Origin: Atopsyche davidsoni
Lineage: Eukaryota; Arthropoda; Insecta; Trichoptera; Hydrobiosidae
Assembly (NCBI GenBank): GCA_022113835.1
Contig: JAILWY010000015.1
Location: 8,470,501-8,534,500, forward strand
DNA: 64,000 nucleotides
Reading direction: 5' to 3'
Position numbers and translations under genes: made by a program
Notes under the pieces: model-generated
The model's input: the letters and a program-made list of their open reading frames with translations, nothing else
The model's database searches: none
What the model was told of the DNA's origin: nothing
Shown: positions 1 to 10,500 of the stretch, in pieces
How the letters are laid out: each line of letters starts with the position of its first letter
How positions within the stretch are numbered: the first letter of the stretch is position 1

Positions 1-294
1 TCCCAAAAAGAGTCGCATCACATATTATGTACATATATATCATTTTAAAAAAAGCGGTCGTAACCATCAAATTATGGATTCAATCAGAAAGTTTGAAAAC
101 TTGTAAAAAAAAAATGAGTGAGATAAATATTTTCCTTATTTTTGATAATACAATGAAAATAATTATATGGCAATATTTGACACGCATAACCTTCAAATCG
201 CCTCTGTCGCTTGACTCGGCCGCCCCGCGAGCGCGCTGAGATGTCAAGTTCCTCCAAAACTTTGACATTATTGCACTTAAATTCGTGAGACACA
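1..294. promoter_or_regulatory. upstream region of the RNPC3-like gene
   Basis: This stretch has no convincing coding sequence. It is AT-rich except for a short CpG-rich patch at about 198-240 (several CG dinucleotides and GCGCGC) just before the ATG at 295. That fits a promoter or 5' UTR of the gene starting at 295. An in-frame TGA at 286 precedes the ATG, so the ORF does not extend further upstream without splicing. An upstream coding exon outside the window cannot be excluded. Confidence 0.35.
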
Positions 295-2132
295 ATGGTG
301 TCCAGGTCGACGGGTGTAATCACGTTAGAAGAATATTCTCAGTTAGAAAGTGACTCCGCCGAATATGATCACTTCAGGGCGTGCGGCTTGTCCAGTGATG
401 AAATCAAACTTTATCAAGATTACACAAAAGGAATCGAATATCTTGAAGAAGCACATAAAAATTTACAAAAATCAGCTCTCAATGAAATATTACAAAATGT
501 CCTAGAAAAAGTATTGAAAATAAACGGGAGCAAAGATAATAATGCCCTCAATAGGTTTGTTTTTGTGGTTAATCTCATTAATTACTATCATTGAATAATA
601 AACATTCATTGTTTGCTGCCTTATTTATTATTTTTACAGAACACCGTTGGAGATGGAAAATGATGAAATAAAATATTCAATCAATCCTTGTTTTCAAATT
701 CCGATGTCATCCAAAAATGACTTCGTACCTGACACTCACCCTATTAACAATTTGCATGAATTGGAAGATGATATTTTTGGCCACTTAGATGCTAGTAACT
801 TACCATCATTAACAAAGAGGCGAAAGATTCTTAGAAGAATGGAAAGAAAGTTTGCTACTGATGTTCTTTTACCTGAGCCTGACCGACTTTTGAGTTCTTC
901 TAAAAGTAAAACTTCGCAGGAACCTCCTCATGACTATGATGATTTTATAAAAGTTAAAACAAAAACAAGCGATATTTCAGGAACTCGCTATAAACCCTGT
1001 CGAGTTAAAAACCCCAACTCAAAATGGGATATCAAAGATATGAAAGAGTGTAAAGGTGTGCCAAAAATGCTCCATGTTCACAGTGAAAGAAAAAAAATCG
1101 GTTGTATATCACAAGCTCTGTATACGATAAAAGACAATAAAATCGTTAGATTAAAACCTAAAGAAAGAAATGATAATCTCGGAAAAGAAACGTTACTCAG
1201 TAAGTTCGACACTATTGAGCTTAAGGTTCCGGTTAACAAAGCTGAAGAAAAAATACTCGAAGGGACTAAATTGACCATAGAAGATATAAAAAAGCTGCCA
1301 AAGTTTCAAAATTATGAACCTGGGAACCCAACAAAGGTTCATTTTATTTTATTATCCTCATCTAGTACACTTGAGTTATCTCCTAATTCATGAAACTGAA
1401 ATACGTTTCTCATGATGCAATTTATTCAGCACTCCTCATAATAGAGAAATTTTTCATTTATTTTACCTAGGAGAGATTGTGATGCAGATTCTCCGACTAC
1501 TTGATGTGCTTGTTATAAGTATTGTTGCACTAGTCACTGCATTAGAAAAAAAAACCAGGTAATCAATAAATAACTTATCGTTTCAGGTTCTTTTCATCAA
1601 AAATCTTTCCAACGGCATAAAAGAAGATGACCTAATATCCTTATTTTATGCATACGAATCTAGTGCTGAAATAAGACTGATGACTGGGAAAATGAAAGGA
1701 CAAGCATTTGCTACATTTGAAAGTATGTAGCATTAACTAACTCTATTATGTTTCTTATAAATAAATTATTCATATGAAGCCTGCTCACTTCATAAGAAAT
1801 CCAACTGACTCCACCCTAGGTAATTGGTAACAGCACCAGGAAAACCCCAACAAAGAGCGTCAAACATATAGCTTCTCTCCATTCTGTCAACTTGTGATGG
1901 TACGATTTTGCCAACTATTAGTGGACCAGCATCACTTCTGACCTTATTAACACTTGGTTTTATGATAAAAAATCTAACGTGATTACAGTTCACACGCTTT
2001 TCAAACAAAGATAATGTTAAAATTTTGTTTTCAGCACCTGAAATTGCTGCCAGAGCTTTAAATGAAAAAAATGGAATCATATTAAAAGGAAAACCAATAA
2101 TTTTACAATATGGGAAAAAAGGAAATGGGTAA
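295..2132 (+). CDS. RNPC3: RNPC3-like protein (U11/U12 snRNP 65K), four exons
   Basis: Exons 295-554, 640-1336, 1587-1722 and 2035-2132 join in frame (1191 nt, 396 aa) with GT/AG junctions. The last about 80 residues form one RRM: RNP2-like VLFIKNL at about 320-326 and RNP1-like KGQAFATF at about 356-363. They are followed by a helix with ARALNEKNG and a final strand ending KPIILQYGKK. The segment just before it, FQNYEPGNPTKV, matches the linker that precedes the C-terminal RRM in RNPC3. In that family this RRM binds U12 snRNA, and the N-terminal half contacts U11-59K, bridging the U11/U12 di-snRNP in the nucleus. Residues 1-300 are charged, with a basic patch (KRRKILRRMERKF) and no visible first RRM. 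The human family member is about 517 aa with two RRMs, so either the first RRM is lost or its exons were missed. The identity of the C-terminal half is firm; that of exon 1 is inferred. Confidence 0.85.
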
Positions 2133-2232
2133 CGAAGTCAACTTAAATTATGTATTTCTGAATATTCATTAATTTTGAATCTTAAAAACGTGGTTGATAA
2201 AACACGGATCACAGTTTGATAAAAATGACACC

Positions 2233-2238
2233 AATAAA
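2233..2238 (+). terminator. polyadenylation signal AATAAA after the RNPC3-like gene
   Basis: This AATAAA lies 101 bases after the stop codon of the RNPC3-like gene. It is the first canonical signal downstream and would give a short 3' UTR. Confidence 0.4.
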
Positions 2239-2239
2239 A

Positions 2240-2600
2240 GCATCTCTACCAAAGTGGGAAGATGGTGTCTCCGCTGTAAAGCAGGCGTTACCTGGACAGT
2301 GGAGGAGCTAGTCCCATCTATACTTGAGAGCAAAGAGGCACGGGAAGCAGTTTAAGACTTCATGAGCAATGAAGGATAGAAAGGAGGCGGAGGAAGCTCG
2401 AAAGTGGCCACATACCTGTGGACAAGCGCCCCGAATCCTTGCTAGCTTAAGAGTGGAGAAGAATTAAAGGGTAGAGAAGCTACGGCTACAACGGATTTGC
2501 ACCTACTAAGCAGGCAACTAAAGAATGGCAACCCATGTCACCACTTCGGCAGCTTCCTAGTGTGAATAGAATGAGAAGATGCAGGGCACACATTATTCAA
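2240..2600 (+). pseudogene. decayed retroelement-like reading frame
   Basis: The base composition is less AT-rich than its surroundings, and the frames read like broken protein. One frame gives WTVEELVPSILESKEAREAV then a stop, followed by FMSNEG; a shifted frame continues MKDRKEAEEARKWPH. The pattern of an aromatic residue and hydrophobics followed by a charged run resembles the C-terminal tail of LINE reverse-transcriptase polyproteins. That comparison is weak. Several stops and at least one frameshift make it non-functional. Confidence 0.25.
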
Positions 2601-2704
2601 GTGTTGTAAAATTATTTTATGAATAAACAATATGAAACTCGACCCTGTTGGTACTCTCCTTGAGGCAGATATTCAACTGCTGGGTATTCAGGTTTACGTG
2701 TAGA

Positions 2705-3115
2705 TGTTATGGACCGCACGCATATTTATTATGTATAATTCCAAGTATTTGCTATGCGTGAGAAACTAACTATTGCTGCGATCTCATCGGACCCCGATGA
2801 GAAGATAACAGCAAAAGACGAGTCACTATTGTTCTCATATCCTGTGCGATATTTTATGATTTAAGTAAACCATGCAATTTGTTTATTACTCTGTCCGCCG
2901 CCCAATTTTTATATGTATTGTAAAACCCGACGCCTCTACCTGAGCTCCAGAGAGCTCCGGAGAGCGCCAGAACACGATAGACAACGAACAGGAGCGGTAG
3001 TCTCCCTATCATATTAAAATACTTTAACACTGTAATTATTATAATATACCAAGTAAACAATAAAAGTGTCTTAACCAGTACCAACAGCTTCTTCTTACTT
3101 CCCCGACACATAACA
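2705..3115 (+). repeat. 5' long terminal repeat
   Basis: It starts TGTTAT and ends ATAACA, a perfect 6-bp terminal inverted repeat. It is identical to 5791-6201 except for one base. Confidence 0.95.
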
Positions 3116-3118
3116 AAT

Positions 3119-3130
3119 TGGTGTCAGAAG
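3119..3130 (+). other. primer-binding site, tRNA-Leu type
   Basis: TGGTGTCAGAAG begins three bases after the 5' LTR. A nearby GTGGGATT extends the resemblance. It is complementary to the 3' end typical of tRNA-Leu (…TCTGACACCA), so a tRNA-Leu primer is inferred. Confidence 0.7.
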
Positions 3131-3190
3131 TAAAGTGGGATTATTCTTGAAATATCCCAAAAGCAACGCTCGAAGAAAACGGCTAAATCG

Positions 3191-3322
3191 TCTTCAAGTA
3201 ACCTCATCACAAGTGCCAATTCAGCTGACTACGTCGCTGGCACGAGGAGGAGATCTTCAAGTACCTCATCACAGTGCTCATTTAGCTGACTACGTCACTA
3301 GCACAAGGAAGAGACCTTCAAG
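3191..3322 (+). repeat. tandem duplication in the retrotransposon leader
   Basis: A unit of about 60 bp beginning TCTTCAAG and containing CAGCTGACTACGTC or TAGCTGACTACGTC occurs twice (about 3191-3253 and 3254-3313). The start of a third unit follows. It lies between the primer site and gag. Possible roles (RNA packaging or structure) are speculation. Confidence 0.7.
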
Positions 3323-3560
3323 AAACTCAAGTCATCGATCGGCAGCAGTATCGGAGCAGACAACGTCGCCGAACTCAGTGCCATCGGGAGACAGTTGGTG
3401 AAAGAAAAAAGAAAAAATCGAAGCAACACGGAATTGGACAAGAACAAGATATTTTAAGATAAGTGTATTGTAATTTTTATGTTCTCACAGTGACAATTAC
3501 ATATTATATTTTGTGCATTTGTAAAAATCAAATTGTTAAAAAAAAAAAAAAATTCTAATC

Positions 3561-4538
3561 ATGGCAAAAAGCAAAACAAATAATCAAGAGTTAGTACCAA
3601 TAATGTTTTTATCTACATTCGTAACAGGGTTTGACGGAAAATCGGACCAATTAAATAAATTTGTAAAAGATTGTGATTATGCTATGAGTTTAGCTAGTGA
3701 TTGGCAAGTAGATGTTCTTTTTAAATTCATTCAAACCAGGATAACGGGAAAGGCCGATGCTATATTATCGTGTAGAGAAATTAACAATTGGAAAAGTTGC
3801 AAAGCAGCTTTAATAGAAAATTTTTCAATAAAACAAACATTTATGCAATTATTAAATGAAATTAAAAATTGTAGACAAAATAGAGACGAAACTATTTTAG
3901 AATTTACCCAAAAAATCGAAAAATGTTACGCGGATCTTTCAAGGGCAGCTAAAGCCGAAACGTTAGATCCACGAGAATTAATTGGAAAAAGTGCCATAAT
4001 CGAAGAAATAGCGCTTCACGCATTTTTATCCGACGTAAAACCCCAATATGGATTAATATTAAGATCAAAAGAGCCTAAAACATTCATAGAAGCTTCACAA
4101 TTCGCATCGTGTGAAGAAAAATTCCAACTCTCAAACGTTAGACAGAATAATTTCAGAGATCCACAGTATAAAAATTGTTCGTACTGTAAACGAAACGGCC
4201 ACACAATAAACGACTGTTACGAATATAAAGGAAAGCGGGAACCGCGCGTGTTACACACACAAATAGTACCAAAAATAAATTTTAATAAATTTTGCACATT
4301 TTGTAAAATGAGGAATCATGATACGACTAATTGCTATCGGAAAAAATATACAGAAAATCGCGTGTCTAATTCGTCACGAGATGAAAAAACTTTGATTTGT
4401 TTCTTTTGCAAAGAAATAGGCCATTCAAAATACCATTGCAAAAAATACAATAATTTAAACTCCCAACGCTCTCTACCAACTGCCGAGGTAAAGAGAGTCG
4501 AGAATATGACGGCAGAACTAAAACAAGCAAAATATTAA
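3561..4538 (+). CDS. gag polyprotein of the LTR retrotransposon (325 aa)
   Basis: This intact ORF starts at an ATG just after an A-rich tract at 3538-3553. The N-terminal two thirds is a helical, charged capsid-like region. The C-terminal third holds three CCHC zinc knuckles with spacing C-X2-C-X4-H-X4-C: CSYCKRNGHTINDC, CTFCKMRNHDTTNC and CFFCKEIGHSKYHC. In Ty3/gypsy-like elements these proteins assemble the virus-like particle and package element RNA. The end overlaps the open pol frame by about 85 bases in the -1 frame, so pol is presumably made by -1 frameshifting. The frame is uninterrupted, so a Gag protein could still be made. Confidence 0.9.
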   Translation: MAKSKTNNQELVPIMFLSTFVTGFDGKSDQLNKFVKDCDYAMSLASDWQVDVLFKFIQTRITGKADAILSCREINNWKSCKAALIENFSIKQTFMQLLNEIKNCRQNRDETILEFTQKIEKCYADLSRAAKAETLDPRELIGKSAIIEEIALHAFLSDVKPQYGLILRSKEPKTFIEASQFASCEEKFQLSNVRQNNFRDPQYKNCSYCKRNGHTINDCYEYKGKREPRVLHTQIVPKINFNKFCTFCKMRNHDTTNCYRKKYTENRVSNSSRDEKTLICFFCKEIGHSKYHCKKYNNLNSQRSLPTAEVKRVENMTAELKQAKY

Positions 4539-5320
4539 ACCTTAAAAAAATCACTGCGTTTATAGTAATAGAAATTAGAAAATGTAAACATGAGAAAAAA
4601 TACTTAAAATTATTAATCGATACCGCGGCAGATATAAGCCTAGTTAAACCATCATCAATTTGCGGAAAATCAATAGTAGATGATACACAGAAAATTTTAC
4701 TGCAAGGTATCACATCAGGAACAGCGCAAACGTTAGGAGTCATCGAATTGACTCTCGGGGTCGGAAAAGAATCTGTATCTTAGCAGATGCATCTATTGCC
4801 AGCCAATACGGATGTTCCGCTCGACGAACTGCTAGGATCAGAATTCTTGCAAAACGTAAATGCCAAAGTAGATTATCAGAATAAAATGCTCTGGATAGGA
4901 AACAATAGTTTGCCACTTCATTTCAAAGATGAGAATATCGTCAAGAAGTGTGCACCTATGTTAGTTCAGGCGCGTTCAGAAACCATATCTAATATATTAA
5001 ATCCAGAAATAGGAGAAGGAATAGTACCTGAAAGAAAATGCATTAGTAAAGTTAATGAAAATGAAGCGATAATGATAAAAAATAATGATATTAAAAATAA
5101 TGATTTTGAAAACGGCAATATTCAAAAAAGAAAATTAAAAAGTAAAACATATAATGTATTAAACGTAAACAAGGTAGATATTACGAAAAGGTTAAAGTTA
5201 TTAGAAGAAAATTTAAGACTAGATCATTTAAATCCGGAGGAACGATCCTCTGTAAAAAATATTTGCTATAATTATAATGACATATTTCATTTAAAAGATT
5301 ACCATACTCCAATAACTTAA
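4454..5320 (+). pseudogene. truncated and interrupted pol (protease region only)
   Basis: The pol frame opens at 4454 and reads in the -1 frame relative to gag. An aspartic-protease-like motif LLIDTAADISLV (DTAA where DTGA/DSGA is usual) lies at 4610-4645. The frame is closed by a TAG at 4781-4783. The same frame then resumes (LLPANTDVPLDELLGSEFLQ and on to the stop at 5318-5320), including typical post-protease linker sequence. No reverse transcriptase, RNase H or integrase motifs follow before the 3' LTR. This is an internally deleted pol with one premature stop. Confidence 0.8.
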
Positions 5321-5456
5321 AGCAACAGTTGCAGATTCTCATAAAAGCTCTGCATTGTACCAACTGTCGCTCAACTGATGTTAATTGCAATATTTTAATT
5401 AGGAATAAGTACATTATAATAGACTAAAGAAAGCTTATAATTAAGTTACATTGTAA

Positions 5457-5640
5457 TGTTAAATCACTTTTTGAATTATATAAAATCATCTGAATTATAG
5501 AATTATATAAAATCATCTGAATTATAAAATTATATAAAATCTTCTGAATTATAAAATCATCTGAATTATAAAATGTATAAAATTCATCTAAACCTATAAA
5601 ATTTATATAGAATCATTTAAGCTTTTTATAATAATGTAAT
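5457..5640. repeat. AT-rich irregular tandem repeats inside the retrotransposon
   Basis: The motif AATTATATAAAATCATCTG and shortened variants (AAATCATCTGAATTATA) occur about six times in a row before the 3' LTR. They may mark the site of the pol deletion. Confidence 0.65.
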
Positions 5641-5790
5641 TGATTTAGAAATAAGATGTTCACTGAGGATATTAATAGACATGTATTTGATTAAAAAATG
5701 TAATCCAAATTGTTCAATACCACCAAATTTAATGAGTTCAACTCGCAAATAGCGAGATTTAACCCATAAATTTCATTTTAAAGCCCGAGG

Positions 5791-6201
5791 TGTTATGGAC
5801 CGCACGCATATTTATTATGTATAATTCCAAGTATTTGCTATGCGTGAGAAACTAACTATTGCTGCGATCTCATCGGACCCCGATGAGAAGATAACAGCAA
5901 AAGACGAGTCACTATTGTTCTCATATCCTGTGCGATATTTTATGATTTAAGTAAACCATGCAATTTGTTTATTACTCTGTCCGCCGCCCAATTTTTATAT
6001 GTATTGTAAAACCCGACGCCTCTACCTGAGCTCCAGAGAGCTCCGGAGAACGCCAGAACACGATAGACAACGAACAGGAGCGGTAGTCTCCCTATCATAT
6101 TAAAATACTTTAACACTGTAATTATTATAATATACCAAGTAAACAATAAAAGTGTCTTAACCAGTACCAACAGCTTCTTCTTACTTCCCCGACACATAAC
6201 A
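5791..6201 (+). repeat. 3' long terminal repeat
   Basis: This 411-bp copy of the 5' LTR differs from it only at 6050 (A for G). It is followed by the target duplication TAGA. Confidence 0.95.
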
Positions 6202-7514
6202 TAGAAGTACGATGTTATCACAAGTTTGTTTAATTATTTACTAAGTATCCTTCTGTCCAGAGCTACACTTGTGACACCACAGAGAGCGGTGCAAACTGGC
6301 CACTATTTTATAACAGCTGATTTAGGGACCTAGAAATGTAGCTCAATGTTTGGTTTACATTCTGTAAAACTGAGAGCTTTGATTTTAGGGTTAACGGAGG
6401 GGGTTACAGGGGAGTTTCAAAATGATATACACAATTTTAAAATTAAGAAATATATTGGGACATATTTTTTTTACAAACAATGCAAGAGAAAACCTACATT
6501 ATTATTGATTTCTACACTGTAATAGTTTTTTGCTTTATGAGGTTATGAACTTTCTAGAATAGTTTTTATACGACACCTTCACTAATTTAAAAATACACAA
6601 CTATTATATATTGAAGCTATTCAAAATATCCCAGATTATCATTAAATCCATAAAATTCCATTAAAATGGTACTACTAAATACACTTAAATAATCCATTCA
6701 AATAACTTATAAAAGGGTTCATACATTTTCCTCAACAAGTCAAATTAAACTTAAAATTATCAAACATAAACAAACAAATTCTTCTTAAAGACACAAAATT
6801 TATTGAGATTAATTAAAAATAAAAAATAATTATTTAAGCATTTTCACACAAAAATAAACAGCACATTTGTCAATAAATCTGAGCACTGTTTTAGAACGTT
6901 TCACACACAACACGAAGTCACGGGCAGTCATTGTAAGTACTTTCACTGCATGCGCTTGCGCCCATCGAGTGCCGTGGTTCCAGTGCCTGTGTCACGTTAA
7001 GCCCTCTTTACTTTTGGGGCATTTTTTCTCTTTTGTCATTCTTGCTTCTTCTCAGGCGCCGCTGGGTCGCACTTGGAATCTTAAATTGTAAAATAAATTC
7101 ATTGGCAAAGGTTGTGATAAATTCACATAGCCAAAATAATTTATAGTGCCGATTTTTGTCATGATGAATTTGTATTATAAAAATTCAAGGAGATACATAA
7201 TTGTCTAAAAAATCTATTAAATACTGTGAAAGGTTGGCGAAACCGGTCACCGATAAAAAATTAACATGTGGAAAAATCACTTAAGTATTTTATTTAAAGT
7301 ATTAAAATGGAATTCCACCAAGTACTCTCTGTCAAAAATATTGAATATTTAAAACATTTGTTGTGACAACTAACAAAAAATAAGACATTAAAAACAAGTT
7401 TATTTATCACGCTAGAATTTGATCATAATCGTAACCTTTGATTAAGATCATAACACGGCAAGTGCAATCTGTAATGTATTTTTCCTACTGAAAAAATATT
7501 CTGGCTTGAACTGG
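6202..7514. other. BAP111 3' UTR and downstream spacer
   Basis: No gene is seen. Because BAP111 is on the minus strand and ends at 7515, the right part of this stretch is its probable 3' UTR. TTTATT (AATAAA on the minus strand) occurs at about 7399-7404 and again further left, so the polyadenylation site is not fixed. A copy of the foldback repeat lies at about 7224-7350. Confidence 0.4.
7224..7350. repeat. foldback repeat family, copy 1
   Basis: It contains the family core (GTGAAAGGTTGGCGAAACCG and GTCACC) then GTGGAAAAATCACT. It ends with a right arm that includes TGGAATTCCACCAAGTACTC. Only the right half of the palindrome is present. Confidence 0.75.
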
Positions 7515-10500
7515 TTAAGAATAACTATATGTGCTGATATTATTTTGCGACTGTTGGGACACTTGAAAAGAAGACTCATGAATAAAATAATAATTACCCA
7601 TGGGTTCAGTTGCAGCGACGACTACAGGGGGGTGATGAGGAGCAGGGGGACCCAGTGGTGGAGGGGGGCCGCTGTGGCCACCATGCATGCCCATAGTGCT
7701 GTGAGCTCCTGCAAGGGAAATCACTCTTCAGTTCATGTTTACAACCACCTCTACTGATAACACGACTAGCTAACACAGAGACAAAAAAGACCGTATGGGA
7801 AAAACCCGATGCAGACACCTCGGTCAGAAATGTACACATGCCGATATGAAACAACCAAATAACAAAAACGTTCAAGACGACAATTAATTCAAAACCATGT
7901 TTTCTAAACTCTTTCTAGATCTTGTATCCATCAGATCAAAGTTAAATCGTGCCCTGAAGATCAGTGAAGAAGTGCAAGACTTGTAAAATCACTGTTGCAA
8001 AATAATCATCAAACTAAAAGTTATTGCAACAAGGGCGAGACCCTCGTTGCAACACTTATTGCTAAATGCCTTGAGATGTTGAAAGCATGTTAACCACGGG
8101 AAATTCTTTACACCCCAAAATGAGAAATTTTTTAAAAATTTCTAGCGATATCTTATTGTGAGGTGCTTTAAAACACGTTTTGTACCAATGGCACTGAAGC
8201 CAAAAAACATCTGCACAGAATGGTTTCAAAATCATTACATTCAGGCAAAAACAAAGTAGAGAAAAATTATGCACAATTTCAACACGAGAATATAAAATAT
8301 GAAATATGCATATAAAAGATATTGCATTCATAATATTCAGTTAATATTAAACAATGTTGAAGTTTCACCATCCTTTGAAGTTTGCACTTATTCACCATCC
8401 CAGCAGACCTGAAGCATGCAGTATCACATACATTACAAAACTAAACCAAGGCAGGCGCGAGCCATAAACACCACAAAGACATTCATTCCCAACAGTCACA
8501 GTCTCACTCAGACAACAGTTACAAACTAGACCCACGAGCTTCCCCCCAAATAAAAAAAAAACACTAAAATAAGAAAACCTTTGATTGCATACAAATACAA
8601 TGACTTTAAAAATGAATACTTTCGTATACTTACTACTGGTGTCCCTAAAGTGGCCTGAAAACAATCAAACATGACGGTTTCATACATTATCAGTCCAATC
8701 TGAGAGAAAACGGCCTCAGCAAGTCCACAGAGTGATCAACAGCAATTTCAAGTCATTTACATAATGATAAATCATTAAAAATAATATACTGATTAAACTG
8801 AAAAAGTGACAGGCCAAGCACCGATGCTTGGAAATCACAACAATAGCACTCCAGTAAAAAAATATGAAGACTAATAAAGACCTGTAAGGTTAACATTTTC
8901 ATCAAGTTGTAAGACCACGGTGGGCAATAAAATTGACATTCTCATCATTTCAAGTTATGTATTTTATATTATAACTGTTGGTAGGTTTTTGGCAGCCGTC
9001 ACTATTGGATCTTTTTCTTTCTTGGGTGTTGTGGACCATTGTGATTTGAGTCTTTTAATGTTTCGGTTCCAGTACTGATACTGCAACTGGCACTCTAATA
9101 TGAAGATGGTCCAGTACAAGGACCAAAACGTCAGAAGACTCAAACCACAATGCAGCATAACATTCAAGAATTAAGAACATCTGATGTATAAATATTAAAT
9201 ACATAGTATTTATACTGTTTGAGAGTTTGTTCAGTTCAACATAAGAAATTTAAAAATGCCATCTTGTAAATATATTAATCCATATATTTGTTATTGGTCT
9301 GTATATCTGGCTTTAGATTATATTAATTATAGTGTTCATTATTTCATAATAACAACAGAGAAAACCAAATCTACAATAATTGCAACTGCAATTTAGTGAA
9401 AAGCAAGCACTAAATTAATGAACTTTAGTTGTCACTCTGAAAACTCGGCTCAGGTAGAGCAGCAGACTCACCCATGTCGGGCTGGTACATGTCGTGGGGC
9501 TGGTGCGGCTGGTGGGGCTGGTGGGGAGGGTGTTGATAGGGCGGACCGGGTGTGTAGGCAGCAGGCGGCGGGTACTGCGGGTAGTGGTGAGGTGGTGCAT
9601 AGTGGGGGTAGTAGGCGTGACGCGGCGCATAGTACGGCACAGCCCCCATCATGCCCGCCATGCCTGCACAAAAATAGAACTCTCATAATAAACTCTGCAA
9701 CTTCAAAATAATTTAACTAAGGTGTTACTTAATACACAAAAAATATATTTATGATCAAAAATAATTACAAGTAATTTAGGGTTATATTATGGGGTTATTG
9801 AAGGATAATTGTTAATAAATTAATTTTCTTAAGTGCTAAGTCACATCGAGTTGAATTAACCTCCAGTACTGGAGCCACGCTCAAAGAATGAAAATAAAAA
9901 TGAATCTAGTACTGAAGTCTTAAAAATGGCTCTAGTACCAGAGTCAAAATGTCAGACAAATAATCACAACTAAATGTGGCTCGCAAACTTGCGGGCTTAT
10001 TTCTTTTTGCGTTTATCAGATGAGTGGAAGTAGTGGCAGCTTAAACCTTGTATACAATGGTTTTCCAAATATGCCCTGAGGGCAATAGGCCCTGGACTTC
10101 ACCCGTCCCAAAATATCACGACAAGCCTGACTCCAGTTAGGGATTTTCACAAAAGCTAAGTTCTTGGTTTCCCCTTTTTTTTTTTTAAGTGAGGAATACC
10201 CTTTAACACTTCATATTAATTTCAATCAATTGGCAAAACTGAATAGGAACAATCTGTTGGTCTGTATTTAATGCCTTTTATATATCATACCTTGAGGATG
10301 CGGTCCACCCGGTTGACCCGGAGAAGGAGGAAGCATCATTCCTGAAACAATATTATTCTTTCAAATATTACTCATCATCATCCAAGTTCTCAAGCACTGA
10401 GATGCGACTCATGTGTTGGCCACATGCAGACAGCCCCCCTTCTACTGGCTTCACGTGTCGCTTCCTTTAAGCCAAGGTGTTTTAACTCTCATCTACTTAC

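Larger units (their letters stand above)
2705..6201 (+). mobile_element. Ty3/gypsy-like LTR retrotransposon, recent but internally deleted
   Basis: Two 411-bp direct LTRs bound the element. It is flanked by the 4-bp target duplication TAGA (2701-2704 and 6202-6205). Inside are a tRNA-Leu-type primer site, a leader, a gag ORF with three zinc knuckles, and a truncated pol with protease in another frame. A purine-containing stretch (AAGCCCGAGG) abuts the 3' LTR. At 3.5 kb it lacks reverse transcriptase, RNase H and integrase, and pol has an in-frame TAG. It must therefore have been mobilised in trans by a full-length relative. Only one LTR mismatch (G at 2964, A at 6050) indicates a recent insertion. 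No env-like frame is seen. It lies between the RNPC3-like gene and the 3' end of BAP111. Confidence 0.93.

Noticed and set aside
2854..3111. Minus-strand ORF in the 5' LTR (repeated at 5940-6221)
   Set aside because: It is an antisense frame of the LTR, present in both copies, with no domain.
3135..3401. 88-aa ORF between the LTR and gag
   Set aside because: It lies in the leader and consists largely of translated tandem repeat; no gag homology.
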